Assembly (NCBI GenBank): GCA_003344405.1 | Contig: NOWV01000001.1 | Location: forward strand, 186,001-250,000 | Reading direction: 5' to 3' | DNA: 64,000 bases | DNA from: Trichoplax sp. H2 | Taxonomy: Eukaryota > Placozoa > Uniplacotomia > Trichoplacea | Shown: one piece after another, positions 63,925 to 64,000 of the stretch | Position numbering within the stretch: position 1 is the stretch's first letter | How the letters are laid out: each line of letters starts with the position of its first letter | Translations under genes and position numbers: made by a program | Notes under the pieces: model-generated | The model's input: only the letters and a program-made list of their open reading frames with translations | Databases searched by the model: none | Told to the model about the DNA's origin: nothing

Positions 63925-64000
63925 TTAGCAGCATCTTTTAGCCAAAGGATTTTTATACTTGTGAAAGCGACGACGGCGTTGATCTCGTTCTTTTAGTATC
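63925..64000 (-). CDS. Possible last exon of a minus-strand gene, cut by the window edge
   Basis: Reading inward from the edge on the minus strand, an open frame ends ERDQRRRRFHKYKNPLAKRC and then C and a TAA stop at 63925-63927. The sequence is basic and less AT-rich than the 2 kb to its left, which suggests coding sequence. The protein is not recognised. The stretch is only 76 bases, so this is uncertain. Confidence 0.35.
   Translation of the reverse strand, partial: ILKERDQRRRRFHKYKNPLAKRCC

Noticed and set aside
1-64000. tRNA genes, rRNA genes, CRISPR arrays, bacterial operons or integrated viruses
   Set aside because: No A/B-box pair with a cloverleaf, no rRNA-like stretch, no spaced direct-repeat array and no viral or transposase protein frame was seen by eye. 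Small RNA genes could still be missed without a covariance search.

Overview
The window is animal nuclear DNA: AT-rich, with most genes split by short GT-AG introns and with animal gene families (CENP-C, SYDE-type RhoGAP, BTBD19, aminopeptidase O, a CLCC1-like channel, replication-type histone H2B). The divergence of the proteins, the compact gene spacing and the abundant TACTGTA/TACAGTA words suggest a placozoan (Trichoplax-like) genome. That taxon is an inference; no marker in the window proves it.

Layout: (1) 2.2-10.7 kb, minus strand: two tandem seven-exon genes for an AAED1/PRXL2C-type peroxiredoxin-like protein (SelU3 family). Both have an in-frame TGA where relatives have the first cysteine of the redox motif. 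Both have a SECIS-type stem-loop about 80 bases after the stop codon, so they read as intact selenoprotein genes. (2) 10.7-14 kb: repeat-rich spacer. (3) 14-17.5 kb, minus: an intronless 1155-residue PDZ-C2-RhoGAP (SYDE/SYD-1 type). (4) 17.5-28.8 kb: mostly AT-rich spacer, but with a set of phase-compatible exons of an unidentified gene near 20.8-21.5 kb and a possible kelch/BTB relic near 24.7 kb. (5) 28.8-31.3 kb, minus: BTBD19; head-to-head across a 1.3 kb spacer with (6) aminopeptidase O, 32.7-36.7 kb, plus.

(7) 38.6-60.3 kb: two complete uroporphyrinogen decarboxylase genes in the same orientation (38.7-41.7 and 56.8-60.3 kb) flank three other genes: a CLCC1-like channel gene (minus, tail-to-tail with UROD copy A), mitochondrial ATP synthase delta subunit (plus), and a 15-exon CENP-C (minus, tail-to-tail with the ATP synthase gene). 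(8) 61.4-61.8 kb, minus: histone H2B with a histone 3' stem-loop. (9) The right edge probably holds the last exon of another minus-strand gene.

No shared pathway links the neighbours; the set is housekeeping (haem synthesis, ATP synthase, kinetochore, histone), redox (selenoproteins) and signalling. Gene models were built by hand from reading frame, splice sites and phase; every multi-exon CDS given as complete sums to a whole number of codons.
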